Assembly (NCBI RefSeq): GCF_017562075.2
Contig: NC_054085.1
Span: 11,864,722 to 11,928,721 of the forward strand
From: Anopheles merus
Taxonomy: Eukaryota; Arthropoda; Insecta; Diptera; Culicidae
DNA length: 64,000 nt
Direction of reading: 5' to 3'
Below, piece by piece: positions 36,060-48,099 of the stretch (its first letter is position 1; every line of letters begins with the position of its first letter). Both the position numbers and the translations under genes were made by a program. The notes beneath the pieces are model-generated. The model was not told where the DNA came from and searched no databases. It was given only the letters and a program-made list of their open reading frames with translations.

Positions 36060-39000
36060 CTGACTTATGAGATACTATTATTGAAAGTGCAAATGACGTT
36101 TCGTTAGTATGAGTTAATGAATAAATTCATGAAAATCGACTATTTTTGTTCATTTTTGTTCATTGCGAAAGAAAGTAGAAGTAATGTGTGCATTCTCTAA
36201 TGCAGTTTGAAAGTATGGAAGAAGGAGAATATTATCTAGTTTTTATTAGTATTAGTAATTTAGTAATTGTGAAACTTTGTCAAATGTCAAAGATTTACTG
36301 GATGTACTAATGTACTAATACAAAACTAGTAATAATGATCATCAACTGAGTTATTTTTTCACCACTCTTGAATGAGTTTGACTTACATTGCTTATGCTTA
36401 GATTGATAAAAGACACTGTTATAATGTGCTTCTATATTCATTTGAAATTTTGTTTTTTTTTTCAAGATATGTGACTTGACTTTAAAATGCATACACAAGC
36501 CCCGTCTCAGGATGTTTGTTATATTTTTCATTTATTGCATCCACATTGTGTATGCAAACCAACACTAAAACTTCCAGTTACTTTTTCTCCACCAAAAGCT
36601 GTTCCGAAAGTTTATAATTCACCTGGTTTTTGTTAGATCCCTTTGCTTTGTGGGCAATGCTTGTTGAACAGTAAACATAAAATTGAAATCATAAAAGAAA
36701 GGTCTAAATTCATGTACAGTGGCATCAAATATCAACACAAACGTAGTACTAAATCTAGCAAACTGCACTCGGAACAAATGTGCAATTATCCTACCAACCA
36801 TGTACCGTTCTCTCATGCGCTGTAAAGATGCTTTTCTTCTCTAAACAGCAATCCTAGCAATTTGCACCCCAAAACTGCTCAAGAAGCCGAAACCGTGCAT
36901 TGTTTGCGTGCACAGGACGGTAGGCAGATTGCCGTCGTGTACTACACAAAAGTATTTGGTTGCATTTTTGTGTTGGGCCAGTTAATTGGGCAGCAATGAC
37001 AGGATTGCTGGTGTGTAACCTTTTCTTCTTTCTTTCCTCTGTACTTTCCCTCTTCCACTGTGGTAGCTTTTATTGTGCTGCTGCAGCTCAAACAGAAGGG
37101 AAAAGAGTTGTGCTCTGGGCCGTTAATTGGGAGGTGTTAGAAAAGGTGTTCTCTGAATGCAAATGCACACGGTAAAGTGCAGAAAGAGCACACACTCACA
37201 CACTTTATTGGTTAATAGACCGCTCCCTCACCCGGATGCCCTTTCATCGGTATAGGTTTGCTCGATCAAAAGGTTTTTAAGAAAAGTTTTCTGGTAGCCG
37301 CCTCAGCAAACAATCGTAAATCAGCGTTTGTTTCGTAAAGGCGTTCGGTCTGCTCGGTGTGTTTGTCTTTCTTTAGGGCCCAATAGTCGCTTCGATGCTC
37401 GATCGTATAACAATCGGAACAGAGCAGAACAGAATTCCCAATTTCCACTGTTTGTTTTTCCACCGTGTTTTGTGTTTGTATTTCGCATAGCACAACTGTG
37501 CGGCCTCTCAGGCAACCAAACACTGCAAAAAAACTGCTATAAAAAGCATACAATTAAACAAAAAAAAAAGGAAACATACCTCCCCAAATAGAATGTGATG
37601 TGGGTTTTTTTGCTTCTTCATTTGCTTGCGATAAAATGGCAAACACAAAGAGGAAAAAAGCGAAAGCAAAACATGTGCCAAACAAACTGAACAGAAGAAA
37701 AAAATGTCCACAATTCACATTATTATGGCTGGGCCATAAAAAAACGGTTCCCTGGCTAATCGAAAAAATATGGTGCTGTGTGTGTGTGTAGCATGAATTG
37801 TCATCCATATGAGGTCCACGACGAAGGGAAAGAGAGAGAGAGAGAGCACGAGGGGGCTGTATAATGTAACAGGATCGATTTCATGCACACTCGTAGGTCA
37901 TAAAATCGGCACAACAGGTAACCCCGGCAGGATGAGATTAGTAAGAAAAAAAAGGTAAAAAAATACATCCAATGAACTCTGTTCGTATGAAAGAGAGTGT
38001 CTTTTTTGTGTGACTTTACACTCTAGCACTGAGCGTGCATAAAGTTTGCCGGCATTTTTTCTCCAATTTTGCTGTCCTCCCCCATCAAACGAACCCAAAA
38101 CTGCACACAATGCTGCTAGTGTTGGGTTTGAAAGCTTTAATTAACTCCGCAATCGTTAAACCCTGACTGTCTGACGGTCCTTGTTGTTGTTCCCTTGGAG
38201 GTGTCAATTGGATGTTTGACTTTGTTTCGTAAAAGAGCTGCTCCATTCTCACGCAAAATGTTTCAGCAAACAGAATGATAAGGATAATAACATGGATGAT
38301 AGCGTATTAAATGTCAAGTTTGGAAAAAAGGAAGAAACAACTTAAAGCTCGCTTTAAAACAGAAGCGCGAAAAAAATGGCGCAGAAAAGCTCCATTAGCT
38401 TTGAGGTTAATGGTAACAGGGTAAAGTTGGGAGAGAGTTTTGATTTGATGATGTTTACAGTTTGTTTTATGATAAATTTGACGCAATTTGAAGCTTTGAA
38501 TGATGGAAAAATGCTCATTTTGGAAGACATTTTATTTACTACTTGAACTTGGTTAAAGTCGTGCAGCATCATGCCCTGTTTACTGTAGTAATTGGTGTAG
38601 TTGAGCTTCATGGTCTGTTGTCAAGATAAGCTGGTCTTGTAATTTTAGCTTAAAATTGAATGTAGAGAACGCTTTTATAGTTTTATCATTTAACGTTGCA
38701 ATTTTTAACTTCCAATGGTTTTAAAACAGGTTTCCATGCTATCTGAAAGAGTGAGCACACTTTCTCGATTATTCTTAGCACGTTCTTAGAATGATGTCTC
38801 TTATATTAGCTCGTAAAAGTGATAGGTTTTAAATGTTGTCCAATTATTAAACAATATTTGTTAGATTATTTGGGATTATTATAACACATTGTCATTCATT
38901 TGACCCATTCGTTAGATTCCAAGTTGAACAAAAACGTGTTCAACAGTCTACCAGACACTGTGGGTCCTAAGCTCCAGTAGAAGCAGATGAAAGCAACAAC

Positions 39001-41374
39001 CATAAAAAGGGCAATAAATTGGTCATATTGATACCAGTATCTCATAAAACTAATCATTAAGCTAGATCAATGCTAGTAACAGCAATACATACTCTCTCTA
39101 CTCAACTTTTGTATGCTCCCCCGATTCGGTAACATTTTCAACAGTTTAATTTGGAGCTGTAGCACAACCCCAAACACCACCTTATTGGCAATCATGTTTT
39201 CAGGGCAAGTAAGCACAAGCGTACACAGCAACTAAAAAAGAATACGACTAAAGAAATAAATAATACAGTGCAACGATGCCAAAAACAACCCACAGAAACC
39301 AATAAGAAACAGCTGAAAGAGAAAGAATGAGAAAGATATAGGGAGAGACAAAACCATAACAAACTAAGCAAAGAAAGTAACGAAAAGAAAGGAAAGAATG
39401 AACGAACAGAGCGACCGGACCTGACCGGAAAGCGGAAGAATGAAACGGGAGATTGCAGTGGAAGGAAAGAAAGAAAGAAACGATACAAAAACGAGCGTAA
39501 GAAACAAGCAAACTCCACACAATGCAACCTCGGGGAAAAGCTTTTTCCCTTTTCTTCATGAAAAGAAGAAAGAAAAAGGAAATAAAAGCGAAAAAAAGCA
39601 CGCACCCGAACTGCGAAGAAAAGCTTTTATTGTGTTCAGGCCTTTGTGTTCAGGCCACGACCGGTGCGGCATTGTATTCGGGGAAGCGTGGAGCGGTGGC
39701 ATGCCGAGGCCATTAAAGCTTTTGCAGTCGAGGCAAAGCGGAAAAGAGATAGCTGCTTGTGCTGCCCCGTGTGAATCCTTGCCAAGCTCTTCGCAAGCGC
39801 GAGGTGGGTCGATGGGCGATCGAATTCCCGTCTTTTCCCGGGAGGGGAAGTACAAACAAAACAAAAATGCGAACAAAACGGATGTGAAAGAGTAAAAGAA
39901 AAGCAAAGCAAAACGTCTTTTTTGGGCGAAGTAATTCCACTCACAAAAAGTTGGCGAAGAAATTCCACTCACAACCTACAGCCCCCCTATTTCATCATCA
40001 AAAGCACATAAAAATATGTTGCATTTTCCCGGCAAAGACTAAAAAAGAAAAAAAGAAAAAACCGTAGCCATTGCAGGAAATGGTATCGAAATAAAGCTCC
40101 GCAATTAACAACATAAGAGAGAAGGAAAGAAAAGGCAAAGCAGCTGTTTTCCGGTGTAGACGAGAAAGCACACAGAAGAAGAGAAGAGTAAACATACAGG
40201 GAGGCCGGGTGGGGGATAACAGCAAAAGCTTTGTTGCTGTGCCCCTTCCCAACCCCAACAAACCATTTGTACAATAAAGGGCGGAATTTGAAGAGAATGA
40301 GAATAAAGGCGTAATAGTGAGAAGAATGGCTCCCCTTTTATTCCTGTTGTGTGTACTGTTGGTGGTGCACAAAACGGTGCAAAAAGGTGGTGCGAGCGAG
40401 ATGAGACAACCACAGGGAAGCTCATGTAACCACGCCTCCTTTTCTTGTGGCGCGAGTGAGCAGCCAGCGTGAGTTTGATGAGAACGCTCTCACGCTGAAA
40501 TCGCGCGCTCGCTCTCTCTCGCTATTGTGCTGCGTACATGATTGCCATCTCATTCTAGCAGAAAGAATGGGAGTTTGCGCTTTAGGTGAAAAGGCAGGCG
40601 ACGTTTTAAAATAGAAAGAGAGAGAGAGCGTATGAAAGAGTCCATTAAAAGCGAGCAAGAAAGCAGACAAAGCGATGAATTAAACATGGAAAGAATGGTG
40701 AACAGAGAGAACAAAACGCAAAACGCGCAGAGCAAAAACACAAGGGAGACAGAAAGAGCGCACGCTTTGTAGGAAACAAAACAACCCGTGTCGTGCCGTC
40801 GTTTGCCGAGCGATCATCTCTCCCGACCCGTAGCCGTGGTGCGGCAAAACATTTCAATACGTTCCCAGCTCTGGAGCCGAACGGACACTTTCCCCGTCGT
40901 CTTTGTCGTCGTCTCGCGAGATCCGCCTGAGTTCGAACAAGATAAATAGTAAAATAAAGCAAAGAATCGATCTTTATTAGGTGGTGCAACAAACGCGTCT
41001 AAAGAACGAAGCATTGAAGCGAACAGTTTCCCACAATCGCGTACAACACGCCAATTGTTAGTGTGAATAAAACAATTTCGGATTCGAGTCGTGCATTATT
41101 CGTGCGATTGTTTGTGCTGCTGTTTTGCTCAATCAATTTGGTGCTGTTGGAACGACAGCCAGTGTTTGTGTGTGTGAATTAGTGATTTGCAAAAAGATCA
41201 ATGAAACAATTGTAAAACAAGTATTTGAAAACCACTAAAACGTATCCACACAAAAAACCCAGTAAAGTGCTACTGCTTACAAAAACGGTTCATAAAGAGA
41301 CCTGCCCTGTGAAGACACATTTAGCAAGCAGTTGTGTGCTGTTTTTGCCAATTCTGTGTACTTGTGACTAGTGC
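36060..41374. other. Upstream territory and 5' UTR of the SOX gene
   Basis: No coding gene supported. AG-rich, low-complexity DNA dominates 39200-40700; open frames there are artefacts. GAGAG-type clusters (about 40503-40524 and 40616-40629), possible GAGA-factor sites, precede the gene, whose transcription start I cannot fix. Confidence 0.4.
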
Positions 41375-41428
41375 ATGCGAGTGTTGAAAGTGCTAGAAAA
41401 CACAAATACACACAATTATCATGATTAA
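41375..41428 (+). promoter_or_regulatory. Upstream ORF overlapping the SOX start
   Basis: ATG at 41375 opens a 17-codon frame (MRVLKVLENTNTHNYHD) whose TAA (41426-41428) lies inside the first codons of the SOX frame, in a different register. The uORF start has a poor context (T at -3); the SOX ATG at 41421 has A at -3. If both are in the mRNA it would dampen use of the first SOX start and favour the ATG at 41439. Confidence 0.5.
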
Positions 41429-42488
41429 TCATCACACGATGGCCAGCCTGGGACATCCGCACTACGGGTTTGCGCTCAGCAACGGGATGGACATACCGCC
41501 GGCGGCGGACTTTGCCCCACAGCCACACCACAGCCCCAACTCACCCACCGATCATCTTGGGCTGAAGCGTGGTCTCACCTTCCCGGCATCGTCGCTGGCC
41601 AGCCTACAGGGTCACGGGGCAATGCATGGGGCGGCCCATCACCATCACGCATCACTCGGACAGAACGGGGCAGCGGGTGGTGGAGGTATGGGTGGTGGCG
41701 GCGGTGGTGGTGTCAATGGACAGACCTCCCCCGGCCAGGAAGGACACATCAAGCGGCCGATGAACGCGTTCATGGTGTGGTCCCGACTGCAGCGCCGCCA
41801 GATCGCGAAGGACAACCCGAAGATGCACAACTCGGAGATCTCCAAGCGGCTCGGCTCGGAGTGGAAGCTGCTGACCGAGGCCCAGAAGCGCCCATTCATC
41901 GATGAGGCGAAGCGACTGCGGGCAACGCACATGAAGGAGCATCCCGACTACAAGTATCGGCCACGCCGCAAGCCCAAGAACCCGCTGGCCAGTGCGGCGA
42001 ACGGGCTGGGAGCGCTGGGCGCCATGCAACAGAGCGGTAAGGCCGGTTCGCTCGGATCCTCCTACCCGTTCCCGCAGCTACCGCCCTACTTTGCCCCGGC
42101 CCATCCACTGCAGCAGCTCGAGCAGCACTACCCGGTGCCGTACTTTGGCAGCTTTGATCCACTCACCCTCCAGAAGCTGCACCAGTCGCAGCAGCAAAGC
42201 GTCCACCAGGCGGGCCATTCGCCCGTCGGCGGGTTGGGCGGCGATAGTGGCAAACAGTCGGCCGGACAGCAGCTTCCACCTACCTCGCTCAGCTCGTTCT
42301 ACTCGAACATTTACGCCGGCATCTCGGCGTCGGCGGCGGCCGCACCGCTCTATGCCGCGCACTCCAACAGCCTGTACAACACCTCGTCCACGTCGTCCGC
42401 GTCGCCCGGTTCGAGCCCGAGCGCATCCCAGTCCACGCTGCCCGATCTGGAGAACGCGATGAGGCGACCGGTGCAGGTCATCTACTAG
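41421..42488 (+). CDS. Sox21: Group B SOX transcription factor (Sox21-like)
   Basis: Intronless, 355 aa. Sequence-specific HMG-box DNA-binding protein of the SoxB group, acting in the nucleus, in insects mainly in neural and embryonic patterning. The HMG box spans residues 109-186: IKRPMNAFMVWSRLQRRQIA, then NPKMHNSEISKRLG, then PFIDEAKRLRATHMKEHP and YKYRPRRKPK. These are the SoxB hallmarks; the QIAKDN variant and the KPKN exit favour SoxB2 (Sox21a/Sox21b) over SoxNeuro or Dichaete, but I cannot separate 21a from 21b. The N-terminus has His- and Gly-rich runs (73-76, 86-97). The C-terminus is rich in Gln, Ser and Ala and ends RRPVQVIY. The first ATG is taken; M7 (MASLGHP) is a serious alternative start. 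No other SOX box is in the window. Confidence 0.95.
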   Translation: MINHHTMASLGHPHYGFALSNGMDIPPAADFAPQPHHSPNSPTDHLGLKRGLTFPASSLASLQGHGAMHGAAHHHHASLGQNGAAGGGGMGGGGGGGVNGQTSPGQEGHIKRPMNAFMVWSRLQRRQIAKDNPKMHNSEISKRLGSEWKLLTEAQKRPFIDEAKRLRATHMKEHPDYKYRPRRKPKNPLASAANGLGALGAMQQSGKAGSLGSSYPFPQLPPYFAPAHPLQQLEQHYPVPYFGSFDPLTLQKLHQSQQQSVHQAGHSPVGGLGGDSGKQSAGQQLPPTSLSSFYSNIYAGISASAAAAPLYAAHSNSLYNTSSTSSASPGSSPSASQSTLPDLENAMRRPVQVIY

Positions 42489-43178
42489 GAAGCATAGGAA
42501 GCAGAAGAAGCGTTAGAGAATCTAGAGGAGCCACTGTTCTGTGAACATGTGGCGTACGTTTTAATTTTACGCAAAATCCCGATCCTCCCGTATCCTATCC
42601 TTCTTTACCCAGTTAGGCTAGTGTGTGTGTGTGTGTATGTCGATCAGTGTATTTGTATGTGTAAATAGTTAGCGTAAAAAGCAGATGCAGCCTCACACAC
42701 TCTTCGGGCCGGTTTCGCCTCCTCCGGCAAAATCCGGGGGTGGGTATTTGTTTTAATTTATTCTACTGGCCTGCTCGCTCAGAGGCTCTAGAGGAGTCGC
42801 ATTTCCCAATTTTAGGTAATAGGAGAATTTTAACACTTTTAATTAATAAGACGCAAAACAACAGACATACACACACAAAAAGTGGAGCGGAAAATAGGAG
42901 AAAAAAGGGTTCGTTTTGGAGCGCTTTTTGTTTGGAGCGTTTCGTAAGCGGGAACCAACAAACCGTAGGAACATTATACCTCTCGATTTATTAGTTTTGT
43001 TTTTTTGTGTTTATTTTGGGTTAGGTTTTTTTAGTGTTAAAAACCCAATGCCCCAGAATTGCAAACGAGACTGGCTGATCTACCATTCCCTGTGTTTTTG
43101 TTTCTGTTTTTGTACATATATTACTGGAAGCGATGAGCGCCAACCTCAACGAACGGAACAAAACGTATAGGAAATAAA
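42489..43178 (+). terminator. SOX 3' UTR and polyadenylation signal
   Basis: AATAAA at 43173-43178 is the likely signal, giving a 3' UTR of about 700 nt. The UTR has a short (GT)n run at 42622-42636. Confidence 0.5.
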
Positions 43179-44591
43179 AGAATTAAAAACAAAAAAACAT
43201 CCCAAATCATAACTTACACGGTGTATGAAAGTCTTAAAAAAGATAGCTTATAAGAGAGTACTTCACCCAAGAAGAGAAAAAAAAAGTCCACTGACTCGCC
43301 CCATAACGTGGTGGGTGGAAGTCTTACAGGTTTCGCTGCCTAATTGTGTCACCTTCTTTGTTCTGGACGATTGTCTAATTCTAATTAGCTCTATCTAAGT
43401 GGAAGAAGCGGTGTAAGAAGCGAACAAATAGGGTTTTTACAATGCGCCCCGAAGCATTAACAGTTTCATTGTCGATGTCGTTGGACGTGCAAGCGTCGAT
43501 GGTCGTGGTAAGGCTATTATTTGTTATCTAATGTCTTTGTCAGCATTTGGGCGTATATTGAGGAGATGATCGGAGGGAAAAGAGTGTAAAAAAAACTAAA
43601 GAAGAAAATACAAAAAATAGAACAAAAAAAAACTCAAGTCTCAATGAAAGATCGAAATAAAAATTATTTGAAATAAAAATATCAAAATTGCAGTTGTTAA
43701 ATTCATCACAGCTTGATATTGAAGGAAAGAAACAGTATTGGAGGCGAAAAATATTACAAAGAAACACATTTGGCATTGTTTTGTTTCGTGTTTTGAAGGA
43801 CTTCAGAGATCACAGATTTTGTTTGTGTAGTTGGAATCAGAGGGGTTCGATCGTTTCTGTTGTTGCTTTCCAAGTATATTTGTATGTTTCTTGATATTAT
43901 TAAATTTGTTACACGATTAATTGGATGTTCTTATAGTGTTTTTTATATTGTTTTTATGCACTGTGTCGTACATTATAATTTATTTTTTAAATTTGTGTTT
44001 CTCTTACCGTTTTATGTTTCTGATGTTTAAGCTGTTAAGTTGTTTCCCATCAATTTTTAAACAATTGATTTTAGAAAAGTTAGTAAATTGAGGAATATTT
44101 AAAAAAATATGCAAAAAAACATTCTTGAAAGGAAGTGAAACTAGTTTAAAATATTTCGGAAAATATTCCCCAATTCCCAAAAATTGAAAAATGTGTTATT
44201 GATTTCTTATTTTATTTTTTTTTAAATATTTTTCTTATGTTTCCTCTTACAATGTGCATGATGTAAGTGTTATGTTTGAGGTGTGACTTATTTTACAAGT
44301 TATTCAAATGAATTGTATTGATCTTTAAAATACTTAGCTGGACTATAAAAATGACTGTCTGCTTTAATGTTAGAAGAATGGTTGAAACTTGTTTTAATAA
44401 CCTTGGCTGTTTCCTTAATCTTTTCGAAACGATCTCACGATAAATTCAACTTCAAAAATTTACCATGTTGAGCAAATATCGTCAATTATTCTATGGACTG
44501 TTGCTTGAATTTATGTATTAACCTGTAGTGCATTTGCTCAATGTTTTTGCATCACACAGTGAGATTAATACTAAAATAGACAAGTATTTAC

Positions 44592-44657
44592 AATAATATT
44601 TTGTTAAAAAAGTATACTGTATTCATTTCATTCATACTTTTTTAACAAAATATTATT
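44592..44657. repeat. Perfect 24-bp inverted repeat
   Basis: Arms at 44592-44615 and 44634-44657 (inner end AAAAAAGTAT) are exact reverse complements around an 18-nt loop. AT-rich; a MITE remnant or cruciform-prone site is likelier than an RNA gene. Confidence 0.75.
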
Positions 44658-47600
44658 ATAGTTTTATTGTGATTATTGAAGATGAATTTTTATATTTTAG
44701 TTGTTTTATAAACTAATAATTGATGTGAACAACGTCCCATTTTTAACGATATTACGAATAGAGCCGCATTTCCGTATGTTTCATCATGTATGAATTAATC
44801 TATTCCCATACACCCTTTTCCGGTTGCATCCTTTTAATGGTTGTAGAAAGCGTAATTGGATGTCTTGTTAGATGTTATGGTGTTTAACAATAACTTTTTG
44901 ACCGCTTGACACTAATTTAATGTTTGTTTGATACCCTTTTACCGAAACACTTCTTGATCGAAACCAAATTCGAACCACACGTCGTTGGTCGTTAGCACTG
45001 TTTGCGCCTGCAGTCCGGTGGAGTCCATTATTCGATTTATTATCTCCTCAACTACGGACCGAAAATATCGAACTACTCCCTTCCCTCTCCCTCTTCGCAA
45101 TACGCACACAACGCAATTCCATTAGCAGTAAAAATGTCATCGACAACAGGCACCCGTGGCACGCCGGTTGACATTCTCACTCACCGGCTGTGTGCAGTTT
45201 GAGTTGTCCATTGTTTGCAGGCCCGACAGGGAGGAAACCCCATCAAAACTCGGCACTCAGAAGCTTCAGGAAAAAAACCCTTTAACGGAAAACTGCTTTC
45301 CCCCATACCTCCTTCTCAGGGTGGACAAATAATGAACTTTTGGCTTGGAAAAACTTCCTCGCAAAACATTGGCCATAAATAAAGTACTTCCCGTTTTTGT
45401 TTTGCACGGCAGTCCATTCGTTCTTTCTCTCTGCTGCTGGCCTTTCTTGCCCTTCATTTTCCTGTGCGCAATGCAATAGTGTAGCGAGCCATTGGAAATG
45501 TGTCCACCGTGTACAAAGTAGCAGAGAATCGAACGAAAGAAAAAAGAACAGGATCATCGAGAACCATTCGCATCGCACGCGGTTCCGGTGCCAATATTTC
45601 CGTAACTTCCGGCATCCGGGTTCCGCCGTCTCTTCACTTGTTCATTATGTGATTTGTTTCGTGGCGGCAGGCACAATGCCACGTTGTGTCCCCTTTACAA
45701 TCGCCAAAAGTGTGCACATCACCCACAAAAAAAAAATTACAATCAAATTTATATCTGCAGAAGGATGGTTTTGGAGAGTTTATTCTTTAAATAAGTGTAT
45801 TCGTCTCTCCCTCGTAGAGCCTGTCTCTCTAGCTCACTAAGCTCTTTAAAAACCACCGTCAAAGCGCATTTCGCATTGCTTCCTTCATTGGCAACGGTGT
45901 TGTTACCATGGAGATCTTCACCGTTTTTATTTTGGGGGTTGTAGAACGGTTTGGGGCGGCCAAAGCGAATCTCTGTCGTGTCATAATGCGTGGCCAAAAT
46001 TGAGGGTGTGCCTTGCCGTGGGCCGACCGACCCGTAGTCGGAGCCTGCTTTGCTGAAGATGAATAATTGCATGTGGAAGTGATTGTCACAATATGCTTCG
46101 CGGATCATTGCACTCCCTTCTTTCGCGTGCTTCGGTTTGGGCAAACCGTGGTGCATTATCTCGGTTGAGAAGGGTGCCCCCGAGAACTCTAGGCTGGCAC
46201 GCGGACACAATCCTGCAGCGAAAAGTGGCTTGTGGCGCGCGGGGTTACTGCTTGATCCGTGCTCATTGTAGAATAAAATACGCGTTTTAGAGCAAGGGAG
46301 GTTTTTCCCAAAATGAGATTGTTATTGGTTTTATGGCAAATCGGTTGATACATAACGTACTCCTCCTCCTCCTCCTACTACTGGATGCTGTGTGGTGGAT
46401 GGGAAGCAGCAGCCGCAACACGCACACTTGAAGCTGATTTGCCTAGTGACACGCTTTTGCGCTGGTTTTGGGTTGCTGATAAGCGATCAGCTCTCGTTAG
46501 GAGGATCGTTAACGTTGGAGGTTCTTTTTAAAGGATGAAAATATCCTGGAGTGAATGGCACGAGCGTTCACTCTTAATACGATTGAATGATAACGCGTAT
46601 TTAATTATTTAAATGTTAACTGGTAGAAATTGGGGTAGAAGTTCTAATGCTTACCAGTAATGAGAGGGTTTTGTGTAGCGTTAAGTAGCGTGTGTATGAT
46701 CGTAACGATACATAAATATTAGGATTTGGTGTGGTTTTAGAATAAATGATTAACGGCTTTTTCGGCAAAAGACGCGAAGGAGTGTTGTTTAGTGAGCATC
46801 AAGAGCTCTTTTTATTCTTGAATTCTTTCTTGACTTGAGTTGAGGTCCCAAGAGCGGCATATATTGAGAATACCGCTAAGCATTTCAAACATTCGAATTT
46901 CAATTAAATGTTGAATTTAAACTTTTAGACAGAAAATTTCTGTGTTTCAAAAATAATGAAATAAAATAATATTGAACGTGTGAAATGTAACACTTTAGGG
47001 ATCCCTTTGATTTTAACCCTTTTTAAAACTCTTACCGCTGTCTTTTAATATCCTTCCTCTTAATCACAATTTCTTCTATTTTCTTGCTTTCCTTTTTAAC
47101 TTTACGTTCCCTTGGACACTATTGTTATAGGATACACAGTTAAGTCAGAATAAACTACAGAGTTTCTCAAAGTTTTTGTTTTGTTGGCCCGAGTTTTTAC
47201 CTTCATTGTATTAGTTATTTTATTCTTTAAAATTATAATTCATAACACTAGGACGATTCCCAAAAATTGTGCGACAAATCCAAAATAAATAATTATGGAG
47301 ACAAAAACTAAACCATGAGACAAATGGGAAAATGGTAAACGTAAACATCATGCAAACCCTGCAATAAATTAACTTATTAATCTGAATCATACGAGATCTG
47401 ATCTCGAGGCGAACATATTGTTAAATCGTGCATGCATTAGCGAGCTACAGAGAAACCCACTTGAAGACATAGAATTACAATAATTGTTCACCTTTAACTC
47501 TACATTCATCCTTCAGCTTTATGACGTCATTTTGAACATTAGATCCTTTGAACCGGATACTTGCTGTAGAAAATGAATAAACATTAAATAACAGTACGAC

Positions 47601-48041
47601 ACCAGGACGTTTGCGGAATTTCGAGTAAACTGACCAAGCGTTGATAATTCAATGTTTATTCGCCATTGATTTTTTAATGTTTATTCGTTCTCAAAGGCGA
47701 AATCTTATCTCTTAATTGTTAAGTACGAAAAGGATTGTTTTTTGTTGCGTTTGGACAAATAAATTTAATTCTTTTCTTGCAACAATGCAAATCGATTTGT
47801 AGCTACAATTAATCTTTATAAGAAAATGCTTTAACCAACAATACAACTCATGTTCCCATTTATTCTGTTCTACAACACCGCTTAATGATTATCGTTAGTG
47901 GCGTTTCTCTTTGATGTCAAAACAAATGGATAAGCATAATTTCCACCGTTCATTTATTCACCCTGCCGAAAATGCTAACGAACGAGTAATTTCCAATTTC
48001 AAGGAGAAGGGGGGAATTTTGTGATGAAACCACACCCAATG

Positions 48042-48042
<1 letters not shown>

Positions 48043-48097
<55 letters not shown>
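48043..48097. repeat. (CA)n microsatellite
   Basis: About 27 uninterrupted CA units. Confidence 0.9.

Positions 48098-48099
<2 letters not shown>

Noticed and set aside
39192..40670. Multiple overlapping 90-138 codon minus frames
   Set aside because: AG-rich low-complexity DNA; Phe/Ser-rich translations in all frames with no motif.
41652..42362. Antisense frames over the SOX gene
   Set aside because: Shadows of a GC-rich coding sequence.
45749..46210. 153-codon minus-strand frame
   Set aside because: Clean open frame but no signal peptide, domain or clear promoter; kept only as a remark.
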